NCBI RefSeq assembly: GCF_000006565.2
Contig: NC_031478.1
Location: forward strand, 6,707,057-6,771,056
DNA from: Toxoplasma gondii ME49
Lineage: Eukaryota > Apicomplexa > Conoidasida > Eucoccidiorida > Sarcocystidae
Direction of reading: 5' to 3'
Length of the DNA stretch: 64,000 nucleotides
In this document: one piece after another, positions 62,087-64,000 of the stretch
How positions within the stretch are numbered: position 1 is the first letter of the stretch
Layout: each line of letters begins with the position of its first letter
Notes under the pieces: model-generated
Databases searched by the model: none
What the model was told of the DNA's origin: nothing
The model's input: only the letters and a program-made list of their open reading frames with translations
Program-made: the position numbers and the translations under genes

Positions 62087-63845
62087 ATGATCAAGGCGGT
62101 TATCGTGGTGAACAATCACGGGAAGCCGAGGCTTCTCCGTTTCTACGATGGCACCGTGAGTACCGCAATCGCCGGAGTGCGTGAGGAAGAAATGTCTTGC
62201 TCACTTGAGGCTCAGATGCTTTGTTCTCGTCGCGCAACTCCGGACGCGGAAATCATTGAGGTCTTGCAGCTCTGTCCTTCCACGTGACGTTTGGGGGGCG
62301 GCGGGGGACCTTGAAAAAATGGGTCGAAGCGGCGGTGGCATCGCCGATCTCGGGCGTCGTTCTTTTTGAGGATGTCCAAGTCCACCGATCTGGGGGGTCC
62401 TTTTCACTCCCCGCGGGCACTGAAGAGACTCGAATGAGGGGGACGGAGGAGGCGACGGGGAAAAAACGGTAAAATACCAATCTGAAAATGATAAAGTCTG
62501 CACAAGAGGGTGTGACATGGTCTTGTCTCAGCAGTTGATTGTTGTAGGCGTAGTTCCCTCGGTTCAACCCAGCAACGGAGGCTCGTGCTGTGCGGTCTGC
62601 TTGCCTCGGAAGGTCGCTGCCACAGGAGGGGCAATACTCTTTGAGAGACGGAAATCTTTTTAGCACTGGAATCAACTGAACAACGTACCAGGTGTCCTCG
62701 AAACTGTGCTAACACTAAAGAGCTTGAACCTGGAAAGCAAGACTTCAAGATCTAAACTGTAGATCAACTCGTGGTACAGACTCCCCAGAAAAGGCGCAAT
62801 ACAAAATGCAATGCAGAGAATCGTCTTCAAGAGTCCAACGTTATCCACGGTGTTCATCTAAATGTGTCTGTGAACAGCCTCACGAGAAGCAGCAGCACAT
62901 CCTGAGGCGGACTTACCAGGTGGTCTCGCAGCGACCTGGCGATTCGTCTTGCTGTTTCGCGGAAGACAAGGAGCTCTTCGGCCTCGAAACAAAGATCGTT
63001 TACAGGTCAGACAAAGCGGAGTATTTGCATGCCGGAGTCATCAGGAAATTTGCCGTCTCGATCTCTTAGCGGAATCATGCAGCTTCCGTGGCTCTACAGG
63101 TCTGGGGTATGGAATTGGTCGTAGCGCTTCGGTCTGCGTGGGATTCCTCTGTAGAGCCGTTTCGAATATGTTAACTCCTGTGTGTCTGCGTACACTGCGC
63201 TGAAGCGTCGTCGTGCGTTTCGCTTCTTCAAAGAATGCATCTTCTATATATAGGTGCATGGCATCGTGCAGCAGGTGAAGCGCAGGCGGGCATATGTTCG
63301 AGGGTGTCCTGCGACCCCAGGGGCGTTCACCGAGTCCAAGGTGGGTGATGAACGTATGTTTTTATAAGCAGGCGCATCGTTTTAAAAAGAGCGTTTTCCT
63401 TGTTTCTTGTTTGCCTTCTTGGAGGGCTGTAACTCGGTGTGGATGTCGCTCGTGTCACCCATACGTGTGTTGACTTGAGTGGCAGCATGTGGGTGTGTGT
63501 TGTATGAAGGCACTTTGCAACCTTGTATTTCATCTTCATCACTGACGAGATGGAAAGCGAACTTGGAGTTCTCGATCTTATTCAGGTAGGTCCGTGGGTG
63601 GCGAGCTGTCAGATCCTGGCTTTGTGTCACCTTTGCTGTCGACAGCAACCTTGCTGCTGCTGTTCGTTGGCGACATTCTCAGTTGCAATCGTGGTGAGGC
63701 GGGTATCTCTTCATCTGGAAAAGTGTACAAGCTGGTGCATATCTCGCAGTGTGGCATTTTGGTTTCCACTCAGGTCTTCGTCCAGGTCCTGGATTCGTGC
63801 TTCGAGAATGTGTGTGAACTGGATCTCATCTATCACTTCGACAAG
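62087..63845 (+). CDS. AP3S: AP-3 complex sigma subunit, 3' end outside window
   Basis: Small (sigma) chain of the AP-3 adaptor, which sorts cargo from endosome/trans-Golgi to lysosome-like compartments; in Toxoplasmatinae these routes also serve secretory organelles. Four exons in phase: 62087-62155, 62878-63005, 63510-63585 and 63774-63845, 115 codons so far; more exons lie past 64000. It opens MIKAVIVVNNHGKPRLLRFY, the AP-3 sigma signature (other sigma chains lack NNHGKPR). It continues HEKQQHILRRTYQVVSQRPG, ETKIVYRHFATLYFIF, ESELGVLDLIQVFVQVLDSC and FENVCELDLIYHFDK, followed by a GTGAGC donor. The FENVCELDLI block is shared by AP sigma chains. The start is the first Met and needs no upstream exon. 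The acceptor of exon 3 (GAAG) is weak but required by phase. Confidence 0.94.
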
Positions 63846-64000
63846 GTGAGCTGTTTAGCGGGAAGGACGCCTGGTGGAGCACTGAGGCACATCGTTGCCA
63901 ATGAAAAGCGAGGGTGACAGGCCCGCAACGAATTACGTTGAGCTTCACTTTCTCTCATCTCGGCATTGCGGTTTAGCGCATGCCGACAAAGACACAAGAT
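63846..64000 (+). other. AP-3 sigma intron, incomplete
   Basis: It begins with a GTGAGC donor after the exon ending at 63845. In-frame read-through soon loses family similarity. The next exon is not in the window. Confidence 0.7.

Overview
The window looks like nuclear DNA of a coccidian apicomplexan of the Toxoplasma/Hammondia/Neospora group. The evidence is genes broken by many short GT-AG introns, pyrimidine-rich acceptors, strong Ser/Glu/Arg low complexity in proteins, frequent TGCATGC and GAGACG words, and about twenty (TA)n arrays lying mainly in introns and intergenic DNA. A ferredoxin with a secretory leader and a giant leader-bearing tRNA-Ile lysidine synthase fit an organism with an apicoplast. 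Species cannot be settled from sequence alone.

Layout. Five genes lie on the minus strand in a row. (1) CAND1 starts at 12641 and runs off the left edge; I could read 17 phase-consistent exons. (2) SAR1 (15742-18834) is complete with 7 exons and encodes 192 aa. (3) Apicoplast-type ferredoxin (22973 to about 24979) has 3 exons. (4) A large secretory-pathway protein I do not recognise (26649-31333) carries a signal peptide, coiled coil, a Glu-rich heptad repeat and poly-Ser. (5) A CRT10-family WD-repeat protein spans about 31339-40948. A 1.3-kb divergent promoter (40949-42230) separates it from GPN2 on the plus strand (42231-47936, 10 exons, 303 aa). GPN2 converges on a small predicted basic-protein gene (48806-49424, minus) and on TilS (50752-58903, minus, 3 exons, about 2,346 aa). 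Two identical tRNA-Thr(AGT) genes follow (60288-60359 and 60854-60925, minus). Last is the start of AP-3 sigma (62087 to beyond 63845, plus), which leaves the window on the right.

The neighbours are mostly unrelated housekeeping functions: cullin-RING exchange (CAND1, and possibly the CRT10-like protein as a substrate receptor), vesicle traffic (SAR1 for COPII, AP-3 sigma), RNA polymerase II assembly (GPN2), apicoplast redox and apicoplast tRNA modification (ferredoxin, TilS). There is no operon-like logic, no CRISPR and no intact mobile element.

CDS entries give the outer limits of each gene; exon limits are in the evidence text. They were read by hand from splice signals, frame continuity and remembered family consensus, with no alignment run. 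CAND1, SAR1, GPN2, ferredoxin, TilS and AP-3 sigma are internally phase-consistent. The unknown secretory gene and the CRT10-like gene still have unresolved exon joins.
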